Assembly (NCBI GenBank): GCA_003116995.1
Contig: BDSL01000030.1
Coordinates: 186,001 to 250,000, forward strand
Source of the DNA: Yamagishiella unicocca
Lineage: Eukaryota > Chlorophyta > Chlorophyceae > Chlamydomonadales > Volvocaceae
Direction: 5' to 3'
Length of the DNA: 64,000 nt
Under the pieces are notes generated by a model, which saw only the letters and a list, made by a program, of their open reading frames with translations, was not told the origin of the DNA and did not search any database. The position numbers and the translations under genes are program-made. Shown here in pieces: positions 11,801-22,959 of this stretch (position 1 is the stretch's first letter; each line of letters starts with the position of its first letter).

Positions 11801-14532
11801 GGCGGTGCTGGTGTTGGGTTGTGCGATCGGCCGGGATTTCCAGCTGGAGAGTGTAGCGGCATGTGGGAGGAGGGCGGCGGTGGGGGTTACGGTTTGCGGG
11901 GGAGCAGGAGCCGAGGGCGCTGGCGGCGTCTTTGGCAGGGGAAAGGCGCCAGACGGCACGGGCGGTGAGATGCCCTTTTCGGAACCCGCATCAAGTGGAG
12001 GATACGTCGGTCAGTGCGGCCGTGTGGTAACACAACACTGTGGTGGCTTGTGGGACCGGTACCTTGGCAGCGGGGGACTGATACTCGTGGCAACGGTGCG
12101 GGCTGTGCAGGGCGGTGTGTTCGGGATGGCCGCCCGGCCAGGCAGGGTGTGGCGGCTTGGGCCATTGCGGGTGTCCCAACGCGCGGGCTCGGGGGGCGTA
12201 CCGGTGGCGCCTGGGAGTGCAAGGGACCGATGGTGATGGGCGGGGGAGGCTGGGCACGTGCCGGCACCGTGGGGGTGGCGGAGAGGACGCAGCCGATTGT
12301 ACGACTCCGTCGCCCGGGATCCCCTCGATATGGGTCGGGGGCGACATCATGAGGTCACGGGTCAGGGAGGGGTGGTGGCGAGGTGGTTGCGGCTTTGACC
12401 GTGGATGCAAAACGGGCGTTGTTGGGCTCGGGCAGCGGGGGAGCGAGGGCTCGGCCCTCGCCCCGCTGTGTGACGCAACAGAAGAGGAGGACAGGCAGCA
12501 GCCGCCCCTCGGCCCCCGAGTGCACACCTCGCCGCAACCGCCGCCTGGCCTTTGTCGCAAACCCTAACTCGCAGTTCAAGCTCAACGGCGGGAGACCCGT
12601 GGGTCAGTCCATTCCCGCCACGGAGCACAGCGTCATGACCTCGTGGCCCACGGAGGCGGCCGCCATGGACAACATGATTGAAAACTTCGGCACTGGCATT
12701 TACGCGTGCGTCATGGACAGCTACGACTACGCAAAAGTAGGCGGAGGGGCATGAGAGGGGGAGCTCCAGGGGGGAGGATCTGCAGGGTTTTTCAGCTCAG
12801 CGAGGCATCGCCAGCACAGCGAGGCGCTCGGGGGGTTGAGGTTGTCGGTATGGGCGGCTGGGTGGGTGAGGGGCTTTCAAGTTCCAACAGCTTCATTCTG
12901 CTCGGCATCCCCTCCTTAGGGCTGTGGCACCGGAAGCCTCCTCTGCCCCACCCTTGCCCCACGTGCCTGCGCCCTCCACGCCACTCTCACCCCATCCTCA
13001 TCCTCTTCCCTTGCCACCAACCCGACCGCGCTCCCTGCCCCCGCCCTGCCCTCCTCTCCCTACCCCCCCACCCCCCAGGCCCTCTCCGACGTGCTCCCCT
13101 CCGTGGCGGCCCGCAAGGTGGCCAAGGGCGGCTACCTGGTGCTGAGGCCGGACAGCGGGGACCCCACGGAGGCGGTGCTCATGGTGGGTGGAGGGGAAAC
13201 CGGTGAACCGACGACGGAGGACGGGTGGAGCGGGGCGGTGCGCCAACACGGGCTCGGGGGAGTTGTAAGACCGCGGGACAGCGAGCCCTGGCCAGCGGGG
13301 GCTACCTGCCGGGACGTGGAAGCCCTGTTTGCGCCGAAGCCGTCCATTCGCTTGGAACCGTTCAGTGCGTGGCCATGGCCGCGTCCAGTAGTATATACAC
13401 GCACCGGTCAGCGCCCGCCGACCTCACCTCGCGGACCTCACCCGCCCACTTCCCCTCGCCTCGCTCCGCTCCGCTCCGCTCCTCCAGGGCCTCCACGCCG
13501 CCGAAAAGGTGTTTGGCAGCGTGCGGAACAGCAAGGGCTTCCGAGTGATCCAGGGCTGCGGCGTCATCCAGGGCGACGGAATCGACCTGTCGACCATGGA
13601 GAAGATTGCCCAGGTGCGGAGGGGGGCTCAGGCAGCCGCGGACTCGGACTGCAGGACGCAACGCAGTATCGACACACCAACGTTTGGCCTCGCGCCTCTG
13701 GAAAGCAGGCCCCCCCTCTCCCCCCCCTCATGTGCCTCCGGCCGCCCCTCTCACCGCCTGCTCCTCCTCACTCGTACCTCCTGCCCCCGTACCGTACGCC
13801 CCCGCCGCCGGCCCCCCCCCCGCACTGGCGTCTCCCGCTGCAGGCCATCGAGGCGGAGGGCTTCGCCGCGGATAACGTTTCGTACGGCATGGGTGGCGGC
13901 CTGCTCCAGAAGGTCAACCGCGACACCATGTCGTTCGCCACCAAGTTGTGCCACATCATCTACGAGGACGGCCGCGCGGCGGACATCATGAAGCAGCCGC
14001 AGACGGACACCGGCAAGTTCTCGCTGCCAGGTGAGGCTGCCGGGGATAGAAGATGGCTTACGCCGGGGAGTACGTCGTGGTGTTTGAAGGGCGGAAGAGC
14101 CTCCGGGTGTGAGGTACGAGGACGGCGACATGCGCCCCACCTGCCTCCGGCGATCCCACGAGGATACGCCCAACCCAACCCGATCCAACCCAACCCAAAT
14201 CCCCGCCTTCTCCGCGCTCTCCGCCCTCCCCCGCCCCCCTGTCTTTATGCCACCCCTCTGCAGGCGTGCTCGCTGTGAAGCTGGTGGACGGGGTGCCCAC
14301 CGTGTTCCCCGCGGACAGCGGGGAGGTGGCGCCGCACGAGAACATGCTGCGGGTGGTGTACGACAAGCGGCCGCTGCCGGGCGTGTGGGACGACTTCGAC
14401 ACGGTCCGCGCGCGTGTGGCTGCCGAGTGGACCTCCGTGCCGCACACCGCCGACAACATCAGCGCCTCGCTGCGGGAGAAGGTGCGCCAGCAGATGGCGA
14501 TGAGGGGCAAGGTGACCGCGCTGGTGCACTGA
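8858..14532 (+). CDS. NAMPT: Nicotinamide phosphoribosyltransferase
   Basis: NAMPT converts nicotinamide and PRPP to nicotinamide mononucleotide, the first step of direct NAD salvage. Ten exons join in phase: 8858-8950, 9031-9170, 9244-9320, 9928-9998, 10864-11154, 12575-12736, 13079-13183, 13488-13613, 13844-14030, 14264-14532 (about 506 aa; human is 491). Landmarks in order: LTDSYKATHFLQYPK, MVTYGMRYLVENYI, EAIPEGTCIHARVPVYQ, VWYPTSVATLSR, LVDFGFRGCTSLEQ (substrate-site Asp-Phe-Gly and Arg), SIPATEHSVMTSWP (the catalytic-type His), YLVLRPDSGDPTE (phosphoribosyl-binding Arg/Asp), VIQGDGIDLSTMEKI, YGMGGGLLQKVNRDTMSFATK. Start at 8858 is the ATG nearest the conserved core. Intron 5 is long (11155-12574) and carries a purine-rich repeat. 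Land plants use nicotinamidase instead, so this is an alga-type or animal/bacterium-type salvage enzyme. Confidence 0.95.
11460..11560 (+). repeat. Purine tract (GGGAGGGACGGGA / GGGAAGA units) in NAMPT intron 5
   Basis: About 100 bp of almost pure G and A on the sense strand, built from degenerate GGGAGGGACGGGAGGGA-like units. It has no coding potential and lies mid-intron. Such mirror-like purine tracts can form triplex or G4 structures; that is inference. Confidence 0.65.
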
Positions 14533-17500
14533 GTGAACCGGCGGCGGCGGCGGCGGAGAGGGAACAGCGGTGACGATTGTGGTAGTGGTGGCGGTGGTGG
14601 CGGTGGTCGCGAGGGGGGGGCGGTGGTCGCGGTGGCGGTGGTGGCGGTGGTAGAAGACCGCGGGTACGGGCGCTGCCGAACCAAGCGGAATCTGCCGTGG
14701 TTTGGGTGGCGGCTGCGGTCGAGGAGCGGAGGCTGGGTAACGGAGGGGACGCTGTGCCCTAGGAGGGAGGGTTTAGAGCTGCAGAGGAAGTGGCCATTGG
14801 AGCGCAGGGCAGGGAGCAGTACATGGTGCATGGGCGAGTTGTGCCCTGGCCTCGATTCCGTCCCTGCATCGGCCGTGGCCTTGGCACCGGCGGGGGCAGG
14901 GGCGGGGGGGTGCGGCCGGCGGACAGCGCATGCCGTAATAACACGCGGGCGAGGGGTGAGGGGCACGCGGGAGCCCTCTCGTGAGGGGCCGCCCCTCCCG
15001 CCGGGCACCTGCGTTGGGTGCAACGGAGCGTGCTGCAGCTGTACGACACTGTACGGAAGAACACATATTTATGCGAGGGGTTATCATCAGCGGGGCAGTC
15101 CGCGCTGGCGCTGTCGCCGAATGAGCTGCTGACGTCCCCGCGCCCGCCGCGGCCTTTACCGCTGTGCCTGCTGGCGGGGCTTATGTGGTGCGGGGCGAAT
15201 GCTCCGGAACCTGCCGGCTGCCACTCAGCTCGGCCACCTGGCCGCGGGGTGGCCGCTGCCGGGCTGTGTGGGCGTATCGTGTCGCGAGCTGCGGCGCGGC
15301 GGGTAACGCCCGCCCGCCCGCGGTGCTGGAGCTCAGCGTCTTTCAGCAGAGGAGCGTCGTGCTGAGTAGAGCATGGTCTCGGAGCACGAGGACCGCGTGC
15401 TCGTACGTCGTACCGTATTAGGGGTCGTGGCGAGCGGGGCGCCGCGCCTCGTGCTGCATCGTGAGCACCGGCGGCCCCATGAAGAGCCCACACCAGGTGG
15501 CCATAAAGGCGGCCGAACCCCCTCTGGACGACTAACGGAAACGATGCGTTGCGAGGAGGGGCGGCAGGGGGGCACCCGGGCATCGGAAGGGCGATTGGGC
15601 GGTCATTGGGCGCCTCCGCTGCCATCGAGCTCTGCTCCCAGCGTGCCTTCCCCCGCGCCCGCGCTCGCGCTAAACAGAAGCCTTCATAATCCGCAACTCG
15701 TGTCATGATGGCATAGCGATGTTGTGAAACTACCCTTAATGGAGTTGGAAAGGCAGTGCGCAGGCATGAGGCCGCGCCGCCCGTGCATGTGGTCGCGGTG
15801 GGGCGGGCTGCATCCCCAGCTGGGTGCGTGCGAGTGTGAGTGCACGTATGCATGCTGGACACGGGCCCGGGCTGTTGAATGCGGGCGCAAACCACTTTTA
15901 CTTCTCCTTCCTCCACCCGCGCCGGCGAAAGCAATGGCGAAGGCAGAGTGTCAGGTCACGTGCTTTAGTCTAGGTGGCGGCGACCTTTGTTTGGCTCGGC
16001 AGGAACAAGGGGTGCGGTGTGCGTTGGGTACTACGACGCCACGTGCACAGCCGCGTGTGGTTCTGCCTGTGCGAATCGGCGCCCTTGGGGGGAAGCCTTG
16101 GAAACGTGTTTTTGATCCTGTCGCTTTAATTGTGAGGAGGCATTATGTGTTTCGACGCGATCACCGAAGTCAATAACGTTATTCTGGGGCAGCAATTTTC
16201 GGTGGGGGCGGGGGCGGGGCCCGGGGCGGGTTGGTGCGTGTTATGTTTTCGTGGCTACAGTACGCGCCGCCTCCTTTGATTTGCGCAAGGCCGCCGAATA
16301 GAGGGGGAACGCGTAGCGCCCCCACACGGGGCACTTTCTCCCAGGCTGTTGCCAAGCAGGGGCGTGATGAGGTGCTGGGGTCGTCAATCGGGCATCGTAC
16401 ACCGTACGGCATTGTGCCGGAGGGTTCGCCTGCTTTGGGTCGCGAGGTTTTAAGGTGAGGCGAGGCGAGGGGAGGAGCTGCAGCGCGATGAGCTGGGGGT
16501 TGGACTGGGCGCGAAGGCAGCCAAGTCAGCAGGGCCGCAGTCGACGTGGCGTGACGTGGCGGAGCGATACTGTGCTGCTAAGGGCGCACGACGTGGGCCT
16601 CCAGGGAGGCGAGGCCCAAGGTTGTAAGATTACGTGGTGACTACGTGTGTCGCATTTGCCCACAGTCCCCCTCCCGCCCTGCCTCACCATTCAGCTGTCA
16701 GCCGAGGCTTGGATACGCCGTCTGGGCACTAAAGGCCTGCATTGTTCCCTCTCAGCGCAGCTTTCCTTCCCACGTGTTGGAGTCGCAGCCTCCGCACTGC
16801 ACGGCACCCGGTGCTGCCTTGCGCGCTGTCGGCGTACTGCATCTGCAACGCGTACGGCACAGGAAGCCCCCGACCCCCGCCCCACGGAGCCCACTCAGGT
16901 TCAGGTTCCAGTTGACGGGAAGCTACGCAGCCTATACGACGAACACGACACCACGGTGTCGAGTGACGAACCCTCGGAACGGTGGGTTTCACCAGGGGTG
17001 CCGCCCACGCTCTCGCTTCAAGCCTCCAACCGGGAGTGCTGAGGCCAAAGCCGCTCGTATCCCCCCGCCACCACCTTCACAGGTACAGCCGCTGCCACCA
17101 CTGCCACGCCGCCGCTGGGAGCACTGCTGGCAGTGCGCCACCACGGCGCGCCAGCAGCGGGAATCAACCCCGAGTCAGCCCCATATGGTTTAATAGGTTC
17201 GGCGCCGGAGGAGCAGCGGCGCCTTCCCCCTCCGTGCCTAGTGCTCCTGCTTGTCCATGTCAACACCGGCAACACCGCACCATGTCAACGCCGCCAACCC
17301 CTTGTTCCCCGCCGCCGTGGTCGCCAACCCGCGCTCATTCGCTGCTGCTGTTGCCGGGTTCCGCCCTGCTGGGCCCCACGCAGCCCCTCGCCCTCGCGGC
17401 ACCACGGCGGCCCACCGCCGCATGCGTGCGCCTCAAGTGCACACATCGACCCCGCTGCAGCGCAAACGAATTGAGTTCATTCGCGCCTCCGTGAATCCTC

Positions 17501-17883
17501 ATCGCCCCCGTCGATTGCCCCTCGGCAGCACTGTTGCTGCTGCTGATGCGCCCCGCTCCGCCCTCCGAGTCGCTGCGGGCGGTGTGGCCCCCGACCCCAA
17601 CCAAGTCCGCTCCGAAACCCAGCACTCGGGTTGCACCTGTGCCAAGGGCCCCTCCCAGTGCTGCGATATAACCACTTGTGCTCATCCACCGCCTCTTCCC
17701 CCCAGCCCCCGCCCGCTGCGCTGCACCCACATGCTGCCTGCCCAGCCCCTGGCGGCTGCCCAGCGGTGCTTCGCTCGGTTTTATTCCGGATGTAGGCGCC
17801 CACAGCGCCTCTAGCCTGAGCCGGCCGGGCTAGCCGGGAGCGCACGATGACCCGGGACCTCGGACAGCAGTCGGGCAGTTGAG
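14533..17883. other. Intergenic region, no gene assigned
   Basis: Convergent space between NAMPT (+) and the CARNMT1-like gene (-). It begins with a GGC/GGT repeat (about 14540-14655). The GC-rich stretches 14759-15934 and 16645-17815 are open in several frames on both strands, but the translations are low-complexity Pro/Ala/Arg/Ser with no family I recognise. The only TGTAA I noticed on the plus strand is near 16623, about 2.1 kb past the NAMPT stop, which is long for a 3'UTR. A lineage-specific gene cannot be excluded. Confidence 0.4.
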
Positions 17884-20800
17884 CTACGAAGCAGCGCGGG
17901 GTGGCGGCGGCGGCGGCGGCGGTGGCGGTGTCGTTGACGGTCCCTGCGGCGGCTCCCATTCCCCCTCCTTGACCATCGTCCAGAATACCGCCTGGTACAC
18001 CGTCTTGTACATGGAGCGGTAGTCGGCTGGTGGGCATAACGGGTGGAGGTAAGGAGGGTGAGGAGAAGGGAAGGGAAGGAAGGCGAGGAGGGAGCGCAGA
18101 GGGGAGCACGCAGGAAGGCATGTCGGTGCTGGACAACCGGACAGGCGTCGGACGCAGGGAGGACGCAGGGGGGACGCGGGGAGGACGCAGGGAGGACGCA
18201 GGGAGGACGCAGGGAGGACGCAGGGAGGACGCGGGGAGGACGCGGGCTCATTAAGTACGATTGAGCCCCGGAATGCCCCCTCCCCGCCCCACCAGCCCGC
18301 GCGAAACCCAATCCTCCGCGCCCCTGCCCACGTGTCCGCACCTCTTCCCGCACCCACTCACCCATGTACGGCACGTCGAGGTTCTCCTCCCGCACCAGCC
18401 TGAACCCCATGGTCTGCGCGGCGCTGCGGATGTCCTCAAGCGACAGCTCCACCGACTGCTCATCGGACTGGGGGCGCGGGGGGGATGCATGGACGTTTCC
18501 AGCCAGGGGCAGAGGACGGCGTTTGCTCGTGATTGCGGCAAGGTGGTGACCCACGGGTCGTCGGGAATATCACCTCCAGGTGCGAACGCATTTCCAAGAA
18601 CGTGTCGTCATAGTGGGATCAAGCTCCACTCCCCCGGGTCCACTCCCCCGGGTCCACTCCCCCGGGTCCACTCCCCCGGGTCCACTCCCCCGGGTCCACT
18701 CCCCCGGGTCCACTCCCCCGGGTCCACTCCCCCGGGTCCACTCCCCCGGGTCCACTCCCCCGGGTCCACTCCCCCGGGTCCACTCCCCCGGGTCCACTCC
18801 CCCGGGTCCACTCCCCCGGGTCCTCAATACTCAACACGCTACCCATGAACGTGGCGTGGCTGTGCCGCATACGTGCCCTTCCCCATGGCCATCCCTCCAC
18901 CAGCAGGCATCCCTCCACCAGCCCGATGCAAACCCCAGCCGCACCCCAGCCGCACCTGCAGGTACGTGTGTGAGTCCGCCCAGTGGTACAGCAGCGGCCC
19001 TAGGTTGATCCAGGTGCCCCCCCGAGCCAGTGCGTGAGAGATGACCTCCAAATAGCGCAGCACGTTGTGCGCCGTGTCGATGAAGAAGCAAGTCACGACG
19101 CAATCGAACAAGCCGCGCATGTCGGGGGCCGAGTACACCTCCTGGCCAAGCGGGAGGGAGGGGGAGGGGAGGGGAGGGGAGGGCAGGGAATCCAGCTTAG
19201 TGAGCAAGGCTTGGACGAGCGCGGCCTCACGGGTCGCCCGGACCTCTGCTCTCCCCACCACGTCCACCATACCGCCACCTGTCTCATGCCTAGCTCACCT
19301 TGCGTCGGTCTGTCCAAAAGCGTGCGCCACCCGTTCACAGACGTAAGCTCGTGGAAGGGCGAAAGCACGTCACCTTGTATTTTGCTGACCGATCCATACG
19401 TCTCTTCTGCTCCCCGGCCGCTCATCCGGCGCGGACTGTCCCACCCTAGCCGCATTCCTTTCTAGCCACAGCCGCTGTGGTCATCACAACCAACCCAACG
19501 CGGAGGTGACCCGGCCCGCCATCACGCACATCTGTCAAATCACCGACCCACCGACCTGTCCGATCCACCCACCGACCCATCCGATCCACCCACCACGAAG
19601 TCCCCCGCGCACATGGACAACAGCCCCGGCCCAGTGACCAGCTCCGAAGGCAGCACGTCCGGCACCGCCACGGGGCGAAGCTGGTCCGCGTCGGTTAGGT
19701 GGTTGCAGTTGGTGTGTATCCAGGGATGGACAACATATTCGTTGCGCTCGGACGTGTTGTTGAGGATGAAGGACGAGCTGCACGCGGCGGGACGAAGAGA
19801 CGGCGGGGTTCGGGGAGGCGGCGCAGGTGGGCCGCGTAGAAACGCGTGCGAGTCCCACGGGGTAAAGCAATTGGTAGGCTAGAGACCTGTTGTCAACGCA
19901 TATTGAAACGTGCAGGAGGCGATGGTTCGAGGAGGCGAGGGTGGGTGGCAGTCAACTTGAGCCCTTGCTGAATCGTTGGGGCGGTAGAACCGGGCCCCGG
20001 CCTTGCATCGGCTCAAGTAGGTTTGCAGGCTGAGGGCCGGAGTGAGTAAAGCACTGGCTACCAGGCACGCATGCGCTCCTGCCGCTACCACTGCCACTCC
20101 ACACAACGCTAGCGGCTGATGTCAGCTCCCCCAGGCACCAGAGATCGCACCAAGCACGTCCACGCAGGGGCCACCCTGCGTTCTGCCTCCAAGTTACGTG
20201 ACCCACGGGTCAGCTTGCCCCCGGCTGGCCTCTGGCGCAGTCGGCGACTCACGCCAACAGCATGTAGTAGGAGAACTCGTTGCCCTGCGCCTCATAGCCT
20301 AGCGCCGCCACCTCGACACACAGCCGTGCCAGGCCCGCGCCGGGTATCAGCACTCGGGGGGGCCGTCGCGGGTTCGACCTGCCGGTCCGGGTTGGGGAGA
20401 GCGGGTTGGGGAGGGAGAGCGGGTTGGGTAGGGAGAGCGGGTTGGGTAGGAAGAGCGGGTTGGGTAGGGAGAGCTCGCGCGTCAGCTCTCACCAGTCCTT
20501 GAAGATGCCCTTTAGCTCGTCCAGGATCCTGCCGTACGACATCAGCCGCTCAGCCGCCCCCTCTGCAGACCAGTCGCGAGCCATGTTCTTGAGCACGTAC
20601 CGGACCTGCACCGCGAGGGCAGCAGGGTGCGCGTTCCGTGAGAGGCAGGGCGCGGGGACCGAAACACGGCAATCGGGCAACCGGCCGCAGGTGCCGTACA
20701 CCTGTCTCGTATCCTGTGGGGCCCACTGCCTCATCCCCATGCATCTCCCGCCTCCTCCTTCACAACCAAAGTAACCCTCCGGTCCCGCTCCGTCGCCGCC

Positions 20801-21811
20801 ATAAAAACGCACATCCGAAGCTGTGTCACCGCAACTTGTCTCTGCCTTAGGGTTTTGAGCGTCATCAATGCTTCCCGTCTGCTCATACACAAGAAGGATA
20901 TTCCCCCCCGCCCTCCGCCCGCACCTTGTCAATATCATTGTCGTTGGTCTGGTGCTCGTGGTCTTGGCCATGCTCGTGCTGCTGCTGCTGCTGCTGCTTG
21001 CACGGCTGCTCTCCCTTCCCCGCCCCCGCCCCACTGCCGTCGTTCTCCCCCCCCGCCGGCCCCTCCCGAGGCTCCCCCAGGTGGGCCGGCAGCGGCCCCT
21101 CGGCGCAGTCCGGGTCAAAGGCAACCAGCAGCTGCTTAATGAACGACATGTTGGTGGCGACAGCTCGGCGCGCCTCCGCCAGCTTGGCTGGCTGGTTCGG
21201 TATGAGGCGCTTATGGTGGTCCGGCAGCTGGTCGTAGTTGGACTGCCAGCGAGCCACCTCCCAGTCGGCTGACTCATGGTAGTCCCGGAAGGCCAGGATG
21301 ATGCTGCGGCGGGTAAGCAGGGGAAGGCCGGGGTGCCGGGGGGGGAGAGTCGGGACTGCACCGTGAATGGTGGGTTTGAATGGAGGTGTGTGAACAATCC
21401 GAGGGGGGTCGCACGACAGCTGCTGGAAGGGGCTGTCATTGAGCAGAAGGACGGCGGAACCAGGATAACTGGAATTGCGGTCCCTTGTTTGCACGGTGGG
21501 TCGTCGGTGCTGATGCGAACGGCATGTCCTGGGTAGGCTGAGCTGCAGAATGCGCACAACGCGTGCCCTTGCGCGTTAGGTCGTGACCGATTGCGCGGGG
21601 CACCTTCCACTAGACATCGCCGGTTGCCTTCCGCCGTGGCGAAGTGTCACACCGCGACTGAGCACTTGTTGCGCGATCGCGACCGTCCCATCGCGATGAT
21701 CCGTAACGTCCCCTACCGCCCCAAAGCTGCACGTTCGTCCTCGTCCTCATGCGGCTGCAGCCGTGCCCCGTCGCGAGCCTCGACCTCGTCGTCCTGCGGC
21801 CGCTGCTCCAT
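17884..21811 (-). CDS. CARNMT1: Carnosine N-methyltransferase-like protein (N2227 family)
   Basis: The family transfers a methyl group from S-adenosylmethionine to histidine-containing small molecules; the animal enzyme makes anserine from carnosine. Eight minus-strand exons join in phase: 21811-21717, 21303-20925, 20605-20493, 20378-20253, 19777-19594, 19141-18956, 18467-18362, 18026-17884 (about 443 aa; human is 409). Landmarks: acidic N-terminus starting MEQRPQDDEVEARDG, AFRDYHESADWEV, MARDWSAEGAAER, the SAM-binding RVLIPGAGLARL, QGNEFSYYML, HPWIHTNCN, DADQLRPVAVPDVLPSEL, CFFIDTAHNVLRYLEVI, GGTWINLGPLLYHWADS, SVELSLEDIRSAAQTMGF. Odd: a Gln/His run (six Q, then HEHGQDHEHQ) near residues 140-155 and a poly-Pro tail after the last conserved block. 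The algal substrate is unknown, since carnosine itself is animal. Confidence 0.9.
18150..18247. repeat. 11-bp minisatellite (GGACGCAGGGA) in CARNMT1 intron 7
   Basis: About nine near-perfect 11-bp units between exons 8 and 7 of the CARNMT1-like gene. Variants differ mainly at one G/A position. Confidence 0.85.
18626..18822. repeat. 14-bp minisatellite (CCACTCCCCCGGGT) in CARNMT1 intron 6
   Basis: About fourteen tandem copies with essentially no variation. Each unit contains the palindrome CCCGGG. It sits between exons 7 and 6 of the methyltransferase. The near-perfect identity suggests recent expansion or continuing homogenisation. Confidence 0.95.
20389..20472. repeat. 18-bp tandem repeat (AGCGGGTTGGGTAGGGAG) in CARNMT1 intron 3
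   Basis: Four to five copies lie just upstream (sense direction) of the acceptor-side exon 4 and downstream of exon 3. One copy has AGGAAG for AGGGAG. Confidence 0.8.
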
Positions 21812-22558
21812 TATAACGCAGCCTTCCACTAATATCTATTTAATCAAATTCTGCGCTGGAAGGCACGCAGGATTAACTTATGCGCCGCGCAGTTTAGTCG
21901 TCGGCTCTCTTAATTTCTCGCCTCCGGCGTTGTAAGCCGGAGGTCTTCTCGACCTTGGTCGAAACGTTCAATAAAAATGCGACAACTTGCTGACGCTGGC
22001 GCTGATCTGCCGCGCATACGGGACGGCTGAGTACGAATTTTGGCGTGATGTTCATCCGCTCTGACGTTCATCATGTTCTTGACTTGACTGACTATTCCTC
22101 ACCGTCAATACCGTCTTATCTATTGTTCCGAAGCACCATATAACTCCTTATCAGTGACTGTTTCATCCACCAGCCTCGTCCCACCTGCCAAACCACCCAG
22201 GGAGAGGCTCCGTTTACCTGCGCCACCTTCAGCTTTCATGTAGCCCAACTCCTGTCAGTTGCCCTCTTCTCTGTGATGGCCCAGGTGCGCTGCCGTCGTT
22301 CCACAGCACTATGGCCGTGCCGACCATCAACCCTTATCTGGCCACCAGCCCTGCCCAAGCAACCTCACACGCTTTCTCCTCCACGCCTTACGTCTTGGAG
22401 CTGTTCCGATGTAGGACAACGTGCTTCAAAGTCTCAATGGCGGCCCGCGGTCTGCCTAGTGGATCACCAAGTGGGTCATCACGTTCGCTCTATCCCGTCG
22501 CAACCCGCAGGAACCCAGTCACACGGGCCATCCTCTTGGACCAGCCCCTAGGTATAAG
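21812..22558. promoter_or_regulatory. Divergent promoter region between CARNMT1-like gene and DUF962 gene
   Basis: About 750 bp separate the two opposite start codons. The region is relatively AT-rich (21830-22180), then CT-rich toward 22260, as expected of a 5'UTR. It contains an 8-bp perfect inverted repeat around TGTAA at 21920-21942. Short frames at 22264-22560 do not match any family I know. Confidence 0.45.
21920..21942. promoter_or_regulatory. Perfect hairpin (CCTCCGGC - 7 nt loop - GCCGGAGG)
   Basis: Eight complementary bases flank the loop GTTGTAA, which contains the algal poly(A) motif TGTAA. It is followed by GTCTTCTCGACC, which resembles the dispersed intronic repeat. It could be a remnant of an inserted element or a terminator of unrecognised upstream transcription. 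Confidence 0.5.
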
Positions 22559-22864
22559 ATGCGCTACAGGACATTCGCCGAGTTCTACCCATTCTACCTG
22601 AGTCAGCACCGGCACTTCGGCACCCGGATCCTCCATGTGCTGGGAACATCGCTGGTGCTTTTGAATGCCGCATGGGCGCTGAAGTCGCACCAGGCTCGCC
22701 TTCTGCTGCTGACTCCGCTGCTAGGCTACGGACCGGCGTGGCTGTCGCACCTGCTTTGCGAGCGAAATCGTCCAGCTACTTTTCAGTATCCGCTTTGGTC
22801 CTTGATGGCCGACTTCAGGATGTTCGCCAACATCCTGGCGGGCACGGAGCCGCTGCGCGGGTGA
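22559..22864 (+). CDS. DUF962 / Mpo1-like small membrane protein
   Basis: A 101-residue intronless gene. The DUF962 family includes yeast Mpo1, an ER dioxygenase acting in fatty-acid alpha-oxidation of phytosphingosine; most members are uncharacterised. The sequence opens with MRYRTFAEFYPFYLSQHRH, the family's start, followed by RILHVLGTSLVLLNAAWAL (membrane segment 1), ARLLLLTPLLGYGPAWLSHL (segment 2) and ERNRPATFQYPLWSLMADFR, the family's most conserved block. Conserved His residues (in SQHRH, HVLG, SHLL) fit a metal-binding role as in Mpo1. Whether this short form has dioxygenase activity is inference. A TGTAA at 22955-22959, about 90 bp after the stop, is a good polyadenylation signal. 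Confidence 0.88.
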   Translation: MRYRTFAEFYPFYLSQHRHFGTRILHVLGTSLVLLNAAWALKSHQARLLLLTPLLGYGPAWLSHLLCERNRPATFQYPLWSLMADFRMFANILAGTEPLRG

Positions 22865-22954
22865 GCAGCATGAGCAGCAGCCGGCAGCGCGGCTCTGCCG
22901 GCAAGGACGCAGGTGGAGAAGGATGTGGCTTTGCTCAGTTCTAAGGTCTGGCGT

Positions 22955-22959
22955 TGTAA
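22955..22959 (+). terminator. TGTAA polyadenylation signal of the DUF962 gene
   Basis: TGTAA about 90 bp downstream of the stop codon, the standard volvocine poly(A) motif and spacing. Confidence 0.6.

Noticed and set aside
14759..15934. 391-codon minus-strand open frame
   Set aside because: Translation is low-complexity Ala/Pro/Arg/His without any recognised motif, and frames on the other strand are also open. GC-rich algal DNA produces such frames by chance.
17251..17814. Open plus-strand frame with a Cys-rich segment, considered as a retrotransposon gag
   Set aside because: No CCHC spacing or reverse transcriptase nearby; composition is generic Ala/Pro/Arg.
20489..21610. 373-codon minus-strand frame across the methyltransferase
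   Set aside because: It only stays open through introns. The conserved methyltransferase exons with GT/AG borders explain the real coding parts.
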